A stretch of 64,000 nucleotides of DNA, from positions 248,001-312,000 of the forward strand of contig NZ_QKNS01000001.1 in the NCBI RefSeq assembly GCF_003231285.1, read 5' to 3'. Below, piece by piece: positions 8,063 through 17,221 of this stretch. The notes beneath the pieces were generated by a model, which was not told where the DNA came from, searched no databases, and saw only the letters and a program-made list of their open reading frames with translations. This DNA is from Hymenobacter sediminis (GTDB taxonomy: Bacteria; Bacteroidota; Bacteroidia; Cytophagales; Hymenobacteraceae). Position 1 is the first letter of the stretch, and each line of letters opens with the position of its first letter. Position numbers and translations under genes: made by a program.

Positions 8063-10444
8063 TTACGAACCGCAGGCCTCGCAGGCGTCTGGGTTATCCA
8101 GGGAGCAGGCCATGTCGGAGGCGTTCTGGGCCGATACGTTCAGCGGCTCCAGGGTCTCGGCGGCTTGCTTCTGCACCGTGAACTTGATGGCATCCACGGC
8201 GGCCTTGGTGCGCAGGTAGTACATGCCGGTTTTCAGGCCCTTCTTCCAGCTGTGGAAGTGCATGCTGGTGAGCTTGCCGAAGTTCACGTTAATCACGTGC
8301 AGGTTCAGACTCTGGCTCTGGCAGATGTACGCGCCCCGGTCAGCCGACATATCAATGATGCGGCGCTGCGAAATCTCCCATACCGTCTTGTACAGGTCCT
8401 TGATGTTCTGCGGAATGTTCGGGATGTCCTGCACCGAGCCGTTGGCGGCAATGATGGCGTTCTTCATCTGGTCGTTCCACAGGCCCAGCTTCACCAGGTC
8501 CTTGAGCAGGTGCTTGTTCACCACCATGAACTCGCCGCTCAGCACGCGGCGCACATAAATGTTGGAGGTGTAGGGCTCAAACGACTCGTTATTCCCCAGA
8601 ATCTGGGCCGTGCTGGCCGTAGGCATGGGTGCTACCAGCAGAGAGTTGCGCACGCCGTGCTTCACTACCTCAGCGCGCAGGCTTTCCCAATCCCAACGGC
8701 CGGAGCTAGGCGTCACGCCCCACATATCAAACTGGAACTGGCCCTGGCTCAGCGGCGAACCGGGGAAGGTCTCGTAGTGGCCGTCGCGGATGGCGAGGTC
8801 CTTGGAGGCCGTCATGGCCGCGAAGTAGATGGTCTCGAAGATGTCCTTGTTCAGGCCGCTGGCTTCGTCGCTCTCGAAGGGCATGCGCAGGGCAATGAAC
8901 GTATCGGCGAGGCCCTGCACGCCCAGCCCGATGGGGCGGTGGCGGCGGTTGCTGCGTTCAGCCTCCGCTACGGGGTAGTAGTTGATGTCGATAACCTTGT
9001 TCAGGTTCTTCGTGGCATGGTACGTTACCTCGTACAGCTTCTGGTGGTCGAAGAACAGGTTCCCGGCCTCGTCGGGGCGCACGTAGCGGGGTAGGGCCAA
9101 TGAGGCCAGGTTGCACACGGCTACCTCGTCCTTGTCGGTGTACTCCATAATCTCGGTGCAGAGGTTGGAGCTCTTGATGGTACCGAGGTTTTTCTGGTTG
9201 CTCTTGTTGTTGGCCGCGTCCTTGAACAGCATGTAGGGCGTGCCGGTCTCGGTCTGGCTTTCCAGAATGGCAAACCACAGGTCCTGGGCCTTAATGGTTT
9301 TGCGGCCGCGGCCTTCACGCTCATACTTCTGGTAGAGGCGCTCAAACTCCTCGCCATAGCACTCATCGAGGCCGGGGCACTCGTTGGGGCACATCAGGGT
9401 CCAGTCGCCGTTGGCTTCCACGCGCTTCATGAACAGGTCGGGCGTCCAGAGGGCGTAGAACAGGTCGCGGGCGCGCATCTCCTCCTTGCCGTGGTTTTTC
9501 TTCAAATCCAGGAAGTCGAAGATGTCGGCGTGCCAGGGCTCCAGGTAAATAGCGAAAGCGCCCTTGCGCTTGCCGCCGCCCTGGTCTACGTAGCGGGCCG
9601 TGTCGTTGAACACCTTCAGCATAGGCGTGAGGCCGTTGGAGGTGCCGTTGGTGCCTTTGATGTAAGAGCCCGTGGCGCGCACGTTGTGCACGGCCAGACC
9701 AATACCACCGGCGCTCTGCGAAATCAGGGCGCAGTTCTTCAGCGTGTCGTAGATGCCCTCAATGGAGTCGTCCTTCATCGTGAGCAGGAAGCACGAGCTA
9801 AGCTGGGGCTTGGGCGTACCTGCGTTGAAGAGGGTAGGCGTAGCGTGCGTGAACCACCGCTCGCTCATGAGGTTGTAGGTCTCGATGGCGGCGGCAATGT
9901 CTTCCTTGTGAATGCCCACGGCCACGCGCATCAGCATGTGCTGGGGCCGCTCTACCACCTTGCCATCGAGGCGCAGCAGGTAGGAGCGCTCCAGGGTCTT
10001 GAAGCCGAAGTAATCGTAGTTGTAGTCCCGGTCGTAGATAATGGCCGAGTCGAGGGTAGCCGCGTTGGCGTGCACAATTTCCCACACGTCCTGCGCAATC
10101 AGCGAGGCATTTTCGCCGGTCTTAGGGTCGTCGTAGGTGTGCAGCCGCTTCATGGTGCTGCTGAACGACTTGCTGGTCACCTTGTGCAGGTTGCTCACGG
10201 CAATGCGGGCCGCCAGAATAGCGTAGTCGGGGTGCTTGGTGGTGAGCGAGGCCGCCGTTTCGGCCGCCAGGTTATCCAGCTCCACGGTGGTTACGCCATC
10301 GTAAATGCCGTCGATAACCTTCTTGGCTACCTCAATCGGGGAAATGAAGTTCTGGTTGAGCCCGTAGCAGAGCTTCTCGATGCGGGCCGTTACTTTATCG
10401 AATTTCACGGACTCGCGGCGGCCGTCGCGCTTGATTACCAACAT
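8063..10444 (-). CDS. nrdA: Class Ia ribonucleoside-diphosphate reductase, alpha (large) subunit
   Basis: 793 residues; reduces ribonucleoside diphosphates to deoxyribonucleotides with NrdB. The start is the ATG at 10444 ([11 protein letters not shown]), since the upstream 21 in-frame codons are not family-like. Visible in order: an ATP-cone (about 1-95, the allosteric site), the barrel with the disulfide Cys in QLSSCFLLT, the thiyl-radical Cys in SSNLCTEI, the partner Cys in AVCNLASL, the [18 protein letters not shown] loop, the YY pair used in radical transfer (GMYYLRTK), and a C-terminal CEACGS redox pair that accepts electrons from thioredoxin or glutaredoxin. It is separated from nrdB by a DUF6624 gene with its own terminator, so the two subunits are probably transcribed apart. 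Confidence 0.97.
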   Translation of the reverse strand: MLVIKRDGRRESVKFDKVTARIEKLCYGLNQNFISPIEVAKKVIDGIYDGVTTVELDNLAAETAASLTTKHPDYAILAARIAVSNLHKVTSKSFSSTMKRLHTYDDPKTGENASLIAQDVWEIVHANAATLDSAIIYDRDYNYDYFGFKTLERSYLLRLDGKVVERPQHMLMRVAVGIHKEDIAAAIETYNLMSERWFTHATPTLFNAGTPKPQLSSCFLLTMKDDSIEGIYDTLKNCALISQSAGGIGLAVHNVRATGSYIKGTNGTSNGLTPMLKVFNDTARYVDQGGGKRKGAFAIYLEPWHADIFDFLDLKKNHGKEEMRARDLFYALWTPDLFMKRVEANGDWTLMCPNECPGLDECYGEEFERLYQKYEREGRGRKTIKAQDLWFAILESQTETGTPYMLFKDAANNKSNQKNLGTIKSSNLCTEIMEYTDKDEVAVCNLASLALPRYVRPDEAGNLFFDHQKLYEVTYHATKNLNKVIDINYYPVAEAERSNRRHRPIGLGVQGLADTFIALRMPFESDEASGLNKDIFETIYFAAMTASKDLAIRDGHYETFPGSPLSQGQFQFDMWGVTPSSGRWDWESLRAEVVKHGVRNSLLVAPMPTASTAQILGNNESFEPYTSNIYVRRVLSGEFMVVNKHLLKDLVKLGLWNDQMKNAIIAANGSVQDIPNIPQNIKDLYKTVWEISQRRIIDMSADRGAYICQSQSLNLHVINVNFGKLTSMHFHSWKKGLKTGMYYLRTKAAVDAIKFTVQKQAAETLEPLNVSAQNASDMACSLDNPDACEACGS

Positions 10445-10560
10445 AGGCGTAGCAGGTTGATGTGGTAGTAGAAGTATGAGTACGGCCGGAGCAGGCCAGC
10501 CAAACAATTCAGGTAAACCCTCGGGCGCTTCCCTACCCCCGGAGGCAAGGTCAACGGTTC

Positions 10561-10592
10561 CGAAGATATCCGTCTTGAAAGGTCAGGACAAA
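10561..10592 (-). promoter_or_regulatory. Probable nrdA promoter (Bacteroidota type)
   Basis: On the minus strand TTTG (10592-10589) is followed after 20 bases by TATCTTCG (10568-10561), close to the -33 TTTG / -7 TAnnTTTG consensus of Bacteroidota primary sigma factors, with one mismatch in the -7 element. It lies about 117 bases upstream of the nrdA start. Confidence 0.55.
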
Positions 10593-10748
10593 CCTATTCT
10601 TTAGAAGTTTTCCACATATAGCTAATGCGCTAGTGCTTAGGCTGTTTTTGTTATTTATGAATGCCTATATAGCTCGCTAAAACAGTTAGAAATTGAGTTG
10701 CTGATTTCCGTGAGAAGTGGTATCGTCGGTGCCGCGCAACCAAAAAAC

Positions 10749-10783
10749 AAAGGCCAGTATCCTAGGGAAGGACACCGGCCTTT
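10749..10783 (-). terminator. Terminator of the DUF6624 gene
   Basis: On the minus strand an AAAGGCC/GGCCTTT stem extended by TCC/GGA pairing closes a small loop and is followed by a T-rich run read from 10748 down to 10742. It lies about 75 bases after the DUF6624 stop codon. Confidence 0.75.
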
Positions 10784-10856
10784 TAAGTAAGTAGTGCGGG
10801 AAGCAGAAGGTTAAAAAGTACTAGCTACTCATCCGCCTTCTGGCTGACTGAAATAA

Positions 10857-11792
10857 TCATTTCACGGGTGATTGGTACTTGTACTCCAACCCGAAGCGCT
10901 TAGCGTAGCTGGCTAGCGGCTCCATGCCAATGGCAGCGCGACGCTCATCTACGTGGGCTTCGTCTTCGATAGGTGAAAACACGGTTTTGCCAGTGGTAGG
11001 GTCCGTGTGAAGTTGACTACCGTAAATCTGGGGTTTGCCCTGCCCAATAAGAATGCGGTCCTGCAGCAGCGCCAGTGCCGGTTTCGACAAGTCGCCACGC
11101 TCGGCGGCCTGTTTGGCCATTGAGAAATATTTCTCCTGCGTAGCCAAATCAGAGTGCTGAATTACCAGGAACACGGTGCTAGTACCCGTATTCCCAACCT
11201 CTGCTTTCGTAGGCCACCCGTGCGTGTCCAGCAGCTTAGTGATGCGCTGGAGGTTGCGGGCATCGGTAGCTTCAATCTCCTTCCAGAGCGCCGTCATCTC
11301 TGGTGATTTTATCCCGTACTGCTTCTCAATGGCATCGTATTTCAGGCGGCCACCTTGGTCTGAGGCATAAATAGAATCGAGCTGCTGTTTTAGGGGCTTG
11401 TTGTAGTTGGCCTCGGTCCTGGCTACTGCTGCTTCCAGTTTAGCAAGCATAGGCTGCCAGCGCTTGTCGGCGTGCAAGCGGGTCAGGTCGGTGTCTTGCT
11501 TTACGTGGGCTACGTTTTCCCAGCCAGCTGCAGTGGCTTTATTGAGGTACTGAAAGGCCTTGGTAGCATCGCCGGCCAAGGACCAGCTACAGGCTGCGTT
11601 GTAAAGGTCAGTGCTGGTGGGCTGAGCTTTTGCTTGCTTAAACGCCTGGTCGTAGAGAGTGCCCGAGCTTTTGTAGTTCTTCGCCGCGTAAGCATCCGCC
11701 GCTTGCTGATTAAGCTTTCGGAATTCGCTTTGAGCGAAGGCAACGCTGCTGCTTATCAGGAGCGTTGCCAGAAGGGTAGTGACCTTTTTCAT
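10857..11792 (-). CDS. Secreted DUF6624 protein with N-terminal TPR-like region
   Basis: 311 residues with a signal peptide (TLLATLLISSSVAFAQ). Residues about 25-105 hold two TPR-like helix pairs (AADAYAAKNYKSSGTLYDQAF and TDLYNAACSWSLAGDATKAFQYLNKA). The C-terminal two-thirds match DUF6624: LKQQLDSIYASDQGGR, then a HGWP segment preceded by RITKLLDT, an FLVIQHSDLATQEKYFSMAK stretch and a DRILIGQGKPQIYGSQ motif near the end. The family is common in Bacteroidota and its function is unknown. It lies between nrdB and nrdA in the same direction, but terminators on both sides suggest a separate transcription unit. Confidence 0.82.
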   Translation of the reverse strand: MKKVTTLLATLLISSSVAFAQSEFRKLNQQAADAYAAKNYKSSGTLYDQAFKQAKAQPTSTDLYNAACSWSLAGDATKAFQYLNKATAAGWENVAHVKQDTDLTRLHADKRWQPMLAKLEAAVARTEANYNKPLKQQLDSIYASDQGGRLKYDAIEKQYGIKSPEMTALWKEIEATDARNLQRITKLLDTHGWPTKAEVGNTGTSTVFLVIQHSDLATQEKYFSMAKQAAERGDLSKPALALLQDRILIGQGKPQIYGSQLHTDPTTGKTVFSPIEDEAHVDERRAAIGMEPLASYAKRFGLEYKYQSPVK

Positions 11793-11899
11793 AGAGTGAG
11801 GAAGGATAAATCGTTGAGATAAACAGCAGCCAGTTAAGGTTTTAAAGCCACCGATGGCTAAGCATACAGCAATAACGCAATTATGCTATAAACGCATCA

Positions 11900-11929
11900 A
11901 GGGGCGCCAATCATACGATTAGCGCCCCT
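11900..11929 (-). terminator. Probable terminator of nrdB
   Basis: Arms 11900-11912 and 11917-11929 form a 13-bp stem with a 4-base loop; the single non-Watson-Crick position is a G-U pair only in the minus-strand RNA. It lies 66 bases beyond the nrdB stop. The T-tract is weak. Confidence 0.65.
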
Positions 11930-11994
11930 CGAAATTAGTTGCATCTGGTAGTCTAAGTCACTACCTGAAACCTAGCTGGATCTGAGCTAACAGA

Positions 11995-12957
11995 TTAAAA
12001 GTCCTCGTCGAGGGAGAAGGCATTGGAAGTCCGCTCGCTGAGTACGCCGGCCTTCTGGTACTCGCCCACCCGCTTCTCGAAGAAGTTGGTTTTGCCCTGC
12101 AGCGAAATCATTTCCATGAAGTCGAAGGGGTTGGTAGCGCCGTAGATTTTGCTGTAGCCTAACGCATCGAGCAGGCGGTCGGCCACAAACTCAATGTACT
12201 GCGACATCAGCTGGGCATTCATGCCAATCAGGTTTACGGGCAGCGCGTCGGTCACAAACTCCTGCTCAATCTGTACCGCGTCGCGAATGATTTCGTGCAC
12301 GCGGCTTTCGGGCAGCTTGTTTATCAGGTGGTCTTTGTAGAGCAGGCAGGCAAAGTCGCAATGCAGCCCTTCGTCGCGGGAAATTAGCTCGTTAGAGAAG
12401 GTCAGGCCCGGCATCAGGCCGCGCTTCTTCAGCCAGAAAATAGAGCAGAACGAGCCCGAGAAGAAGATACCCTCTACGGCCGCAAAAGCAATCAGACGCT
12501 CCGTGAAGTTCTCCGAGTTGATCCATTTAATGGCCCACTCGCCTTTCTTCTTCACGCAGGGTACGGTTTCCAGGGCATTGAAGAGGTGGTCCTTCTGCTT
12601 GGCATCTTTGATGTAGGTGTCAATCAGCAGGGAGTAGGTCTCCGAGTGGATGTTTTCCATCATCACCTGGAAGCCGTAGAAGCAGCGCGCCTCAGCCATC
12701 TGCACTTCCTGCATGAAGTTCACGGCCAGGTTTTCGTTTACAATGCCATCGGAGGCCGCGAAGAAGGCCAGTACGTGGCTGATAAAGTGCCGCTCCCCGT
12801 CATTGAGGTTGTCCCAGTCTTTCTGATCCTGACCTAGGTCAATCTCCTCGGCCGTCCAGAACGAGGCCTCGGCCTTCTTGTACATCTGCCATACATCGTT
12901 GTGCTGGATAGGGAAGAGGACGAAGCGGTTGGGGTTCTCAGTAAGCAGAGGTTCCAT
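11995..12957 (-). CDS. nrdB: Class Ia ribonucleoside-diphosphate reductase, beta (small) subunit
   Basis: 320 residues from the ATG at 12957 ([12 protein letters not shown]); a 37-codon upstream extension is rejected because it does not look like the family. NrdB holds the di-iron centre and the tyrosyl radical that starts catalysis in NrdA. Ligands are recognisable: the acidic residue in WTAEEIDL, the ENIHSETY motif (Glu and His ligands and the radical Tyr, about residues 101-108), the EGIFFSGSF Glu and the RDEGLHCDF Glu/His pair. The Tyr is present, so this is a class Ia-type and not a Tyr-less subunit. The C-terminal LDEDF tail should dock on NrdA. Transcribed from the interval that holds DnaA boxes. 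Confidence 0.97.
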   Translation of the reverse strand: MEPLLTENPNRFVLFPIQHNDVWQMYKKAEASFWTAEEIDLGQDQKDWDNLNDGERHFISHVLAFFAASDGIVNENLAVNFMQEVQMAEARCFYGFQVMMENIHSETYSLLIDTYIKDAKQKDHLFNALETVPCVKKKGEWAIKWINSENFTERLIAFAAVEGIFFSGSFCSIFWLKKRGLMPGLTFSNELISRDEGLHCDFACLLYKDHLINKLPESRVHEIIRDAVQIEQEFVTDALPVNLIGMNAQLMSQYIEFVADRLLDALGYSKIYGATNPFDFMEMISLQGKTNFFEKRVGEYQKAGVLSERTSNAFSLDEDF

Positions 12958-13065
12958 GGCAACAAGAGTAAAATGGTAGGTCAAAAGCCGCCCTGCCGAA
13001 AGGGTAGCGGTGGCTAACCCTGCTGCAAAGCCTAATGTTTGGGCCGCCTGCAGAAAGGCCGAACC

Positions 13066-13073
13066 CAAAGATA
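13066..13073 (-). promoter_or_regulatory. Possible -7 element of the nrdB promoter
   Basis: TATCTTTG on the minus strand matches TAnnTTTG exactly and lies about 110 bases upstream of the nrdB ATG. No good TTTG is found at the usual -33 spacing, so the call is tentative. Confidence 0.4.
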
Positions 13074-13212
13074 AACCGCCCTAACGGGAAGCACGGCCCA
13101 CGAAATACATTTTTTCTGTGTTAATTTTTGCGTATGCCGCTAGCCTGCTGATGATTGGGCTAACAGGCAAAAGCTGGGCTGGAAAGGACGAAAGGATGGG
13201 GATAAACAAAAG

Positions 13213-13252
13213 TTATCCACATTTGCTGTGTGGACAATTGTGGTTATCCACA
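13213..13252. promoter_or_regulatory. Cluster of three DnaA boxes
   Basis: Two perfect TTATCCACA boxes lie at 13213-13221 and 13244-13252 on the plus strand, 31 bases apart (about three helical turns). Between them at 13229-13237 is TTGTCCACA on the minus strand, one mismatch from consensus. They lie about 256 bases upstream of nrdB and 157 bases upstream of rplU, next to an AT-rich stretch near 13100-13135. In Escherichia coli DnaA regulates nrdAB through such boxes; whether it does so here is inference. Confidence 0.7.
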
Positions 13253-13344
13253 AAAATTCTATTCGCGTGCCCACTGGCGCGTTCCTGCATATGTGCCCGT
13301 TGCAGGCTGCTGAGGCAGGGGCAATGAGGTTTAGTGAGTTATGG

Positions 13345-13376
13345 TTTGGATTTGTAAAATCATCCTTCTACTTTTG
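13345..13376 (+). promoter_or_regulatory. Promoter of rplU-rpmA
   Basis: TTTG at 13345-13348, a 20-base spacer and TACTTTTG at 13369-13376 match the Bacteroidota -33/-7 consensus exactly. The expected transcription start lies about 25 bases before the rplU ATG. Confidence 0.75.
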
Positions 13377-13408
13377 CCTTCCATTTTTCAGAAACCGCGA
13401 AGACGCCG

Positions 13409-13714
13409 ATGTACGCAATTGTCAACATAGCCGGGAAGCAGACCAAGGTCGAAGCCAATAAATTTGTATACGCCCACCGTTTGGCTGGCAACGTCGGCGA
13501 CACCGTGGAGCTGGGCAAGGCCCTGCTGACCGATAACGAAGGAACCATCACCATCGGAGCCCCCGAGCTGGACGTGACCGTAACCGGTACCATCCTGGCG
13601 CACGTAAAGGGCGACAAGGTGCTTGTATTCAAGAAGAAGCGCCGTAAGGGCTATAAGAAGCTGAACGGTCACCGTCAGCAATTCACCAAAGTACTGATCA
13701 ACAGCATCGGCTAG
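13409..13714 (+). CDS. rplU: 50S ribosomal protein L21
   Basis: 101 residues, the usual length for L21. The family pattern is clear: MYAIVNIAGKQTKVEANKFVYA at the start, a central GDTVELGKALL loop, and the basic end in VFKKKRRKGYKKLNGHRQQFTKVLI that contacts 23S rRNA. It is the first gene of the rplU-rpmA pair found in most bacteria, with L27 105 bases downstream, and is driven by the consensus promoter at 13345. Confidence 0.98.
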   Translation: MYAIVNIAGKQTKVEANKFVYAHRLAGNVGDTVELGKALLTDNEGTITIGAPELDVTVTGTILAHVKGDKVLVFKKKRRKGYKKLNGHRQQFTKVLINSIG

Positions 13715-13737
13715 TATAGTGCCTCGTTGTTAGTGCG

Positions 13738-13810
13738 TAGTGCTTAGTTTTCGGACTGAGTTGATGGCACTAACGCAACTGTCCAAGCACTATTCACCAA
13801 GCACTAAGCA
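13738..13810 (+). repeat. Nested inverted repeats between rplU and rpmA
   Basis: TAGTGCTT (13738-13745) pairs with AAGCACTA (13785-13792), while the overlapping TGCTTAGT (13741-13748) pairs with ACTAAGCA (13803-13810). A further TTAGTGC/GCACTAA pair occurs at 13730 and 13767. The spacer can therefore form mutually exclusive hairpins just before the rpmA start; function unknown. Confidence 0.5.
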
Positions 13811-13819
13811 TTAAATAAA

Positions 13820-14104
13820 ATGGCACACAAGAAAGGCGTAGGTAGCTCCAACAACGGTCGTGAATCGCATTCCAAGCGTCTCGGCGTGAAAATCTTCGGT
13901 GGTCAGGGCATCATTGCCGGTAACATCATCGTGCGTCAGCGTGGCACTAAGCACCACCCTGGCCAGAACGTAGGCATTGGCAAAGACCACACCCTGTTCG
14001 CTATGATCGACGGTACGGTGCAGTTCCGCAAGGGCCGCAAAGACCGCTCGTTCGTATCGGTAGTTCCGGTTACGGAGGTTGCTGAAGTAGCTGCCGCCGA
14101 GTAG
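13820..14104 (+). CDS. rpmA: 50S ribosomal protein L27
   Basis: 94 residues. The start [20 protein letters not shown] is the standard L27 N-terminus, whose tail reaches the peptidyl transferase centre; no extra N-terminal peptide needing cleavage (as in Firmicutes) is present. The core [28 protein letters not shown] is conserved, with an Ala/Glu-rich end. Co-directional with rplU. A hairpin at 14149 follows. Confidence 0.98.
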   Translation: MAHKKGVGSSNNGRESHSKRLGVKIFGGQGIIAGNIIVRQRGTKHHPGQNVGIGKDHTLFAMIDGTVQFRKGRKDRSFVSVVPVTEVAEVAAAE

Positions 14105-14148
14105 TTTTAGCCGCTACAGAAACTCCGGGGTTATCCGGAATTTTGAGC

Positions 14149-14184
14149 AAAGGGGATTGTCCGTAAGGGCTGTCCCTTTTTGCG
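14149..14184 (+). terminator. Terminator of rplU-rpmA
   Basis: AAAGGGGA (14149-14156) pairs with TCCCTTTT (14173-14180) with one G-U pair, followed by further T. It lies 45 bases beyond the rpmA stop. Confidence 0.65.
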
Positions 14185-14335
14185 TTGTAGGCTGTCCATA
14201 GTACCAAGTCTACCTCGGCTTTGTATTCCGACGGCTAGCGAAAGAACCGCTTAACCAGGTAGAAGGGGGTAGGAAACGGTCTAAATAAAAACAGCTCCCT
14301 ACCCCCGCGTACTTGGTCAAACCTTCTCAGAGCTA

Positions 14336-16606
14336 TTAGGCTTTCCGTGGGGAGAACCCGCGCAGCCGCAGGGAGTTCGTCAGTACCGATACTGAACTGA
14401 GGGCCATTGCGCCCGCCGCCAACATAGGAGAGAGCAGAATGCCAAAAAAAGGATAGAGAAGCCCTGCGGCCACCGGAATGCCCAGGGTGTTGTAGAGGAA
14501 GGCAAAAAAGAGGTTTTGCTTGATGACCCGCATCGTCTGCCTCGACAACTCTATGGCCGTCACGACGCCCCGTAAATCGGAGCGCACAAGGGTAATACCA
14601 GCGGCTTCCATGGCTACATCTGTGCCAGCTCCCATTGCTAGGCCAATATCTGCCTGAGCCAGGGCCGGCGCATCGTTGATACCATCACCAACCATAGCCA
14701 CAGTTCGGCCTTCAGCCTGTAGCTCTTTTACCTTATTAGCCTTTTCCTGGGGTAGGACTTCGGCGAAGTAGCGCGTAATGCCAACTTGCTGCGCCACGGC
14801 GGCGGCCGTTTGGGGGTTGTCGCCGGTCATCATTACTACTTCAATACCCAAGCTGCGCAGTTGCCGGATGGCCGCTGCCGATGTATCGCGCACGGTATCG
14901 GCCACACCAATCAGTCCCCATACCTGCCCATCAACGGCTACGTACAGCACGGTTTGGGCCTGGGCTACCAATCGGTCTGCCTGAGCATTCAGCTCTTCCG
15001 GAAGGGTAGCGCCGACCTTTGCCAGCAAGCGGCGGTTTCCAATAGCTACCTCCTGACCATTTACGGTAGCAGTGGCACCGTGCCCAGCAATGGCGCTGAA
15101 ATTGGTAGCGGGAATCTGCTCCTCAGAGGTTTCGTTGTGGCGCACCACAGCCTGGGCCAGAGGGTGCTCGGAGTGGCGTTCTACGGCGGCGGCCAACGCC
15201 AGGAGCGCTCCGGCGTCGTGGTTGGGGGCGGCTACTATTTCTGTTACGCTGGGCTCACCGCGGGTAATAGTGCCGGTTTTGTCGAGCAGGACAGTAGTTA
15301 CCTGGTAGGCTTTTTCCAGGGCCTCGGCGTTGCGCACCAGCACTCCGTGCTCAGCCCCTTTACCGGTGCCCACCATAATAGCAGTAGGAGTAGCAAGCCC
15401 TAGAGCGCACGGGCAGGCAATAATGAGTACCGCCACGAAGTTCACCAAGGCCAGTGGTAGCCGCACACCAGCGGGTGCCAACGCCAGCCACAGCACCAGC
15501 GTGAGCAGGGCAATACCTACCACCGTAGGCACGAAGACCGCGCTAACCTTGTCGGCTAGCCGTTGGATGGGCGCACGGCTTCCCTGGGCATCTTCCACTA
15601 GCTTCACAATCTGAGCCAGCATGGTATCGGCACCCACTTTGGTTACGCGGAAGCGGAAGGCGCCGGTTTTGTTCAGGGTAGCCCCAAACACCACGTCGCC
15701 AGGGTGCTTTTCCACCGGTAGGCTTTCCCCGGTCAGCATGGCTTCGTCGAGGGCTGACTGGCCTTCGATAACGGTACCATCGGTAGCCACTTTTTCGCCG
15801 GGGCGCACGGCTACCACGTCGCCTATCTGCACCTGCTCAATAGGAACATCTACCTCCTGGCCATTCGAGCGGACAATTCGAGCAGTTTTAGCTTGCAGGC
15901 TCATCAGGGCCCGAATGGCGGCCGACGTCTGAGTTTTGGCGCGTAATTCCAGCACCTTGCCTAGCAGAATCAGGGCAATAATGGTGGCCGTAGTATCGTA
16001 GTACACCTCGGGCTGAAGACCCTGGCGGCTGAAGAAGCTGGGAGCTACGGTAGCAGCTACACTGTACAGGAAGGCTGCGCCAGTGCCTACCGTAATGAGG
16101 GTATCCATGTTGGCGGTGCCGTGGCGCAGGCCATTCCAGGCAGAGCGGTAAAATTCACGGCCGCTGTAGAGCAGCACGGGCAGCGTCAGCAACAGCAGCA
16201 GGTAGTTAACCAAGGGCATGCTGACGCGCTGCATGAGGGCTGGCCAAAGCATGAGCATGCTCAAGGGCATGATGATAACCGTAAGGCCAGCTGCCACCCA
16301 AAACCGCTGCTTGAGCTTGTAGTAGGCCTCGGCCTTCTGCTGATCCAGTTCGGCGCTTCGGTCGGCGGCAGTGGTATCAGGGGTGCGTTCTGCTACTCCG
16401 TAGCCAGCTTGCAACACTGTTTGCTTCAGAGTAGCTGGTGAGGCTTCCGTGGGCAGGTAGTCGATGGTTGCCTTTTCGGTGGCGTAGTTGACAATGGCCC
16501 GTTGAACGCCGGGCGTGCGGCTCAGTGACTTCTCGACAAAAGACGCGCACGAGGCGCAGGTCATGCCTTCAATATCGAGGGTTTCAGTTTTGATGGAGGG
16601 TTCCAT
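14336..16606 (-). CDS. copA: Copper-translocating P1B-type ATPase
   Basis: 756 residues from the ATG at 16606 (MEPSIKTE); the 11 upstream codons are unlike the family. It pumps Cu(I) out of the cytoplasm. In order: one heavy-metal-associated domain with GMTCASC (Cys about 17 and 20), transmembrane helices, the TGES actuator motif, the membrane CPC metal site ([12 protein letters not shown], about residue 398), the phosphorylated Asp in DKTGT (about 442), SEHP for nucleotide binding, TGDN, and GDGINDAP (about 642), then the last helices. The single N-terminal metal domain is usual. No copper chaperone or regulator lies next to it. Silver is an alternative substrate. Confidence 0.95.
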   Translation of the reverse strand: MEPSIKTETLDIEGMTCASCASFVEKSLSRTPGVQRAIVNYATEKATIDYLPTEASPATLKQTVLQAGYGVAERTPDTTAADRSAELDQQKAEAYYKLKQRFWVAAGLTVIIMPLSMLMLWPALMQRVSMPLVNYLLLLLTLPVLLYSGREFYRSAWNGLRHGTANMDTLITVGTGAAFLYSVAATVAPSFFSRQGLQPEVYYDTTATIIALILLGKVLELRAKTQTSAAIRALMSLQAKTARIVRSNGQEVDVPIEQVQIGDVVAVRPGEKVATDGTVIEGQSALDEAMLTGESLPVEKHPGDVVFGATLNKTGAFRFRVTKVGADTMLAQIVKLVEDAQGSRAPIQRLADKVSAVFVPTVVGIALLTLVLWLALAPAGVRLPLALVNFVAVLIIACPCALGLATPTAIMVGTGKGAEHGVLVRNAEALEKAYQVTTVLLDKTGTITRGEPSVTEIVAAPNHDAGALLALAAAVERHSEHPLAQAVVRHNETSEEQIPATNFSAIAGHGATATVNGQEVAIGNRRLLAKVGATLPEELNAQADRLVAQAQTVLYVAVDGQVWGLIGVADTVRDTSAAAIRQLRSLGIEVVMMTGDNPQTAAAVAQQVGITRYFAEVLPQEKANKVKELQAEGRTVAMVGDGINDAPALAQADIGLAMGAGTDVAMEAAGITLVRSDLRGVVTAIELSRQTMRVIKQNLFFAFLYNTLGIPVAAGLLYPFFGILLSPMLAAGAMALSSVSVLTNSLRLRGFSPRKA

Positions 16607-16933
16607 GATGAATCGGCGTAACGCAGGAGGCCAGGCCATTACATGCTCACTGCCGGCCCGCTGTTCTTCAACAAAACAACAGCAATCCAGGGTCCGGGTT
16701 GGTACGGAATCCTAGCCGAAACCATGTATAATTTGTCTTTGGTCAGCAGGCGCTATAGCACTACCGAAACCTTCCTGCTACCCCTGCCAGTACTCCAAAT
16801 CCCTGCTTTCTGCAGAGGGCGTTCAATAAGCTGCCTTCAGAGAAAGACTGTGTAAAGAGGAAAAACCCTGAATTCAGAATAGGGCAAAAAGAAAACGACC
16901 CGGCCGCCGTATTGGCAACCGGGTCGTTGGAGG
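16607..16933. other. Gene-free interval between copA and tRNA-Met
   Basis: About 330 bases with the tRNA terminator at 16894-16928. Short frames here are not supported by any family pattern. A TATAATTTG string near 16728 on the plus strand resembles a promoter, but no gene follows it. Confidence 0.5.
16894..16928 (-). terminator. Terminator of the initiator tRNA gene
   Basis: Perfect 10-bp arms AACGACCCGG (16894-16903) and CCGGGTCGTT (16919-16928). Read on the minus strand a TTTTCTTTTT run follows the stem directly. Confidence 0.85.
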
Positions 16934-17006
<73 letters not shown>

Positions 17007-17221
17007 CTGTTTGGTAATGCAAATGTAGTAGGGTTTTTCGGATAATGATGCCGCAAGGTTATAAATAGTGGTAGCTATTTCCCTTATGGCTGATAATCAG
17101 GGGTAAAAATTTATTCTAACGTGGTTTTGCGCTAAGGATTGTACAGGATTTAGTGCGCGGCTATACTTCTGGTAAGCTCAAGCGTAGACGCAGGAAAATG
17201 TTTCCTTCCTAAGCTAACCAA

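Larger units (their letters stand above)
10445..10856. other. Gene-free interval upstream of nrdA
   Basis: 412 bases holding the likely nrdA promoter (10561-10592), an AT-rich stretch at about 10600-10720 and the terminator of the DUF6624 gene (10749-10783). No small ORF or RNA gene is evident. Confidence 0.6.
12958..13408. other. Divergent nrdB/rplU intergenic region
   Basis: 451 bases without a credible gene. It contains the nrdB leader, a -7-like element at 13066, an AT-rich stretch near 13100-13135, the DnaA-box cluster at 13213-13252 and the rplU promoter at 13345-13376. Confidence 0.65.

Noticed and set aside
8033..10468. Long plus-strand frames (353 and 325 codons) opposite nrdA
   Set aside because: They lie entirely antisense to a well-conserved reductase gene and have no family resemblance.
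12958..13068. Upstream extension of nrdB to an ATG at 13068
   Set aside because: The extra 37 residues are unlike NrdB and overlap the likely promoter; the start at 12957 matches the family.
13118..13461. Short plus-strand frames overlapping the DnaA boxes and rplU promoter
   Set aside because: They overlap regulatory elements and the rplU start and show no coding pattern.
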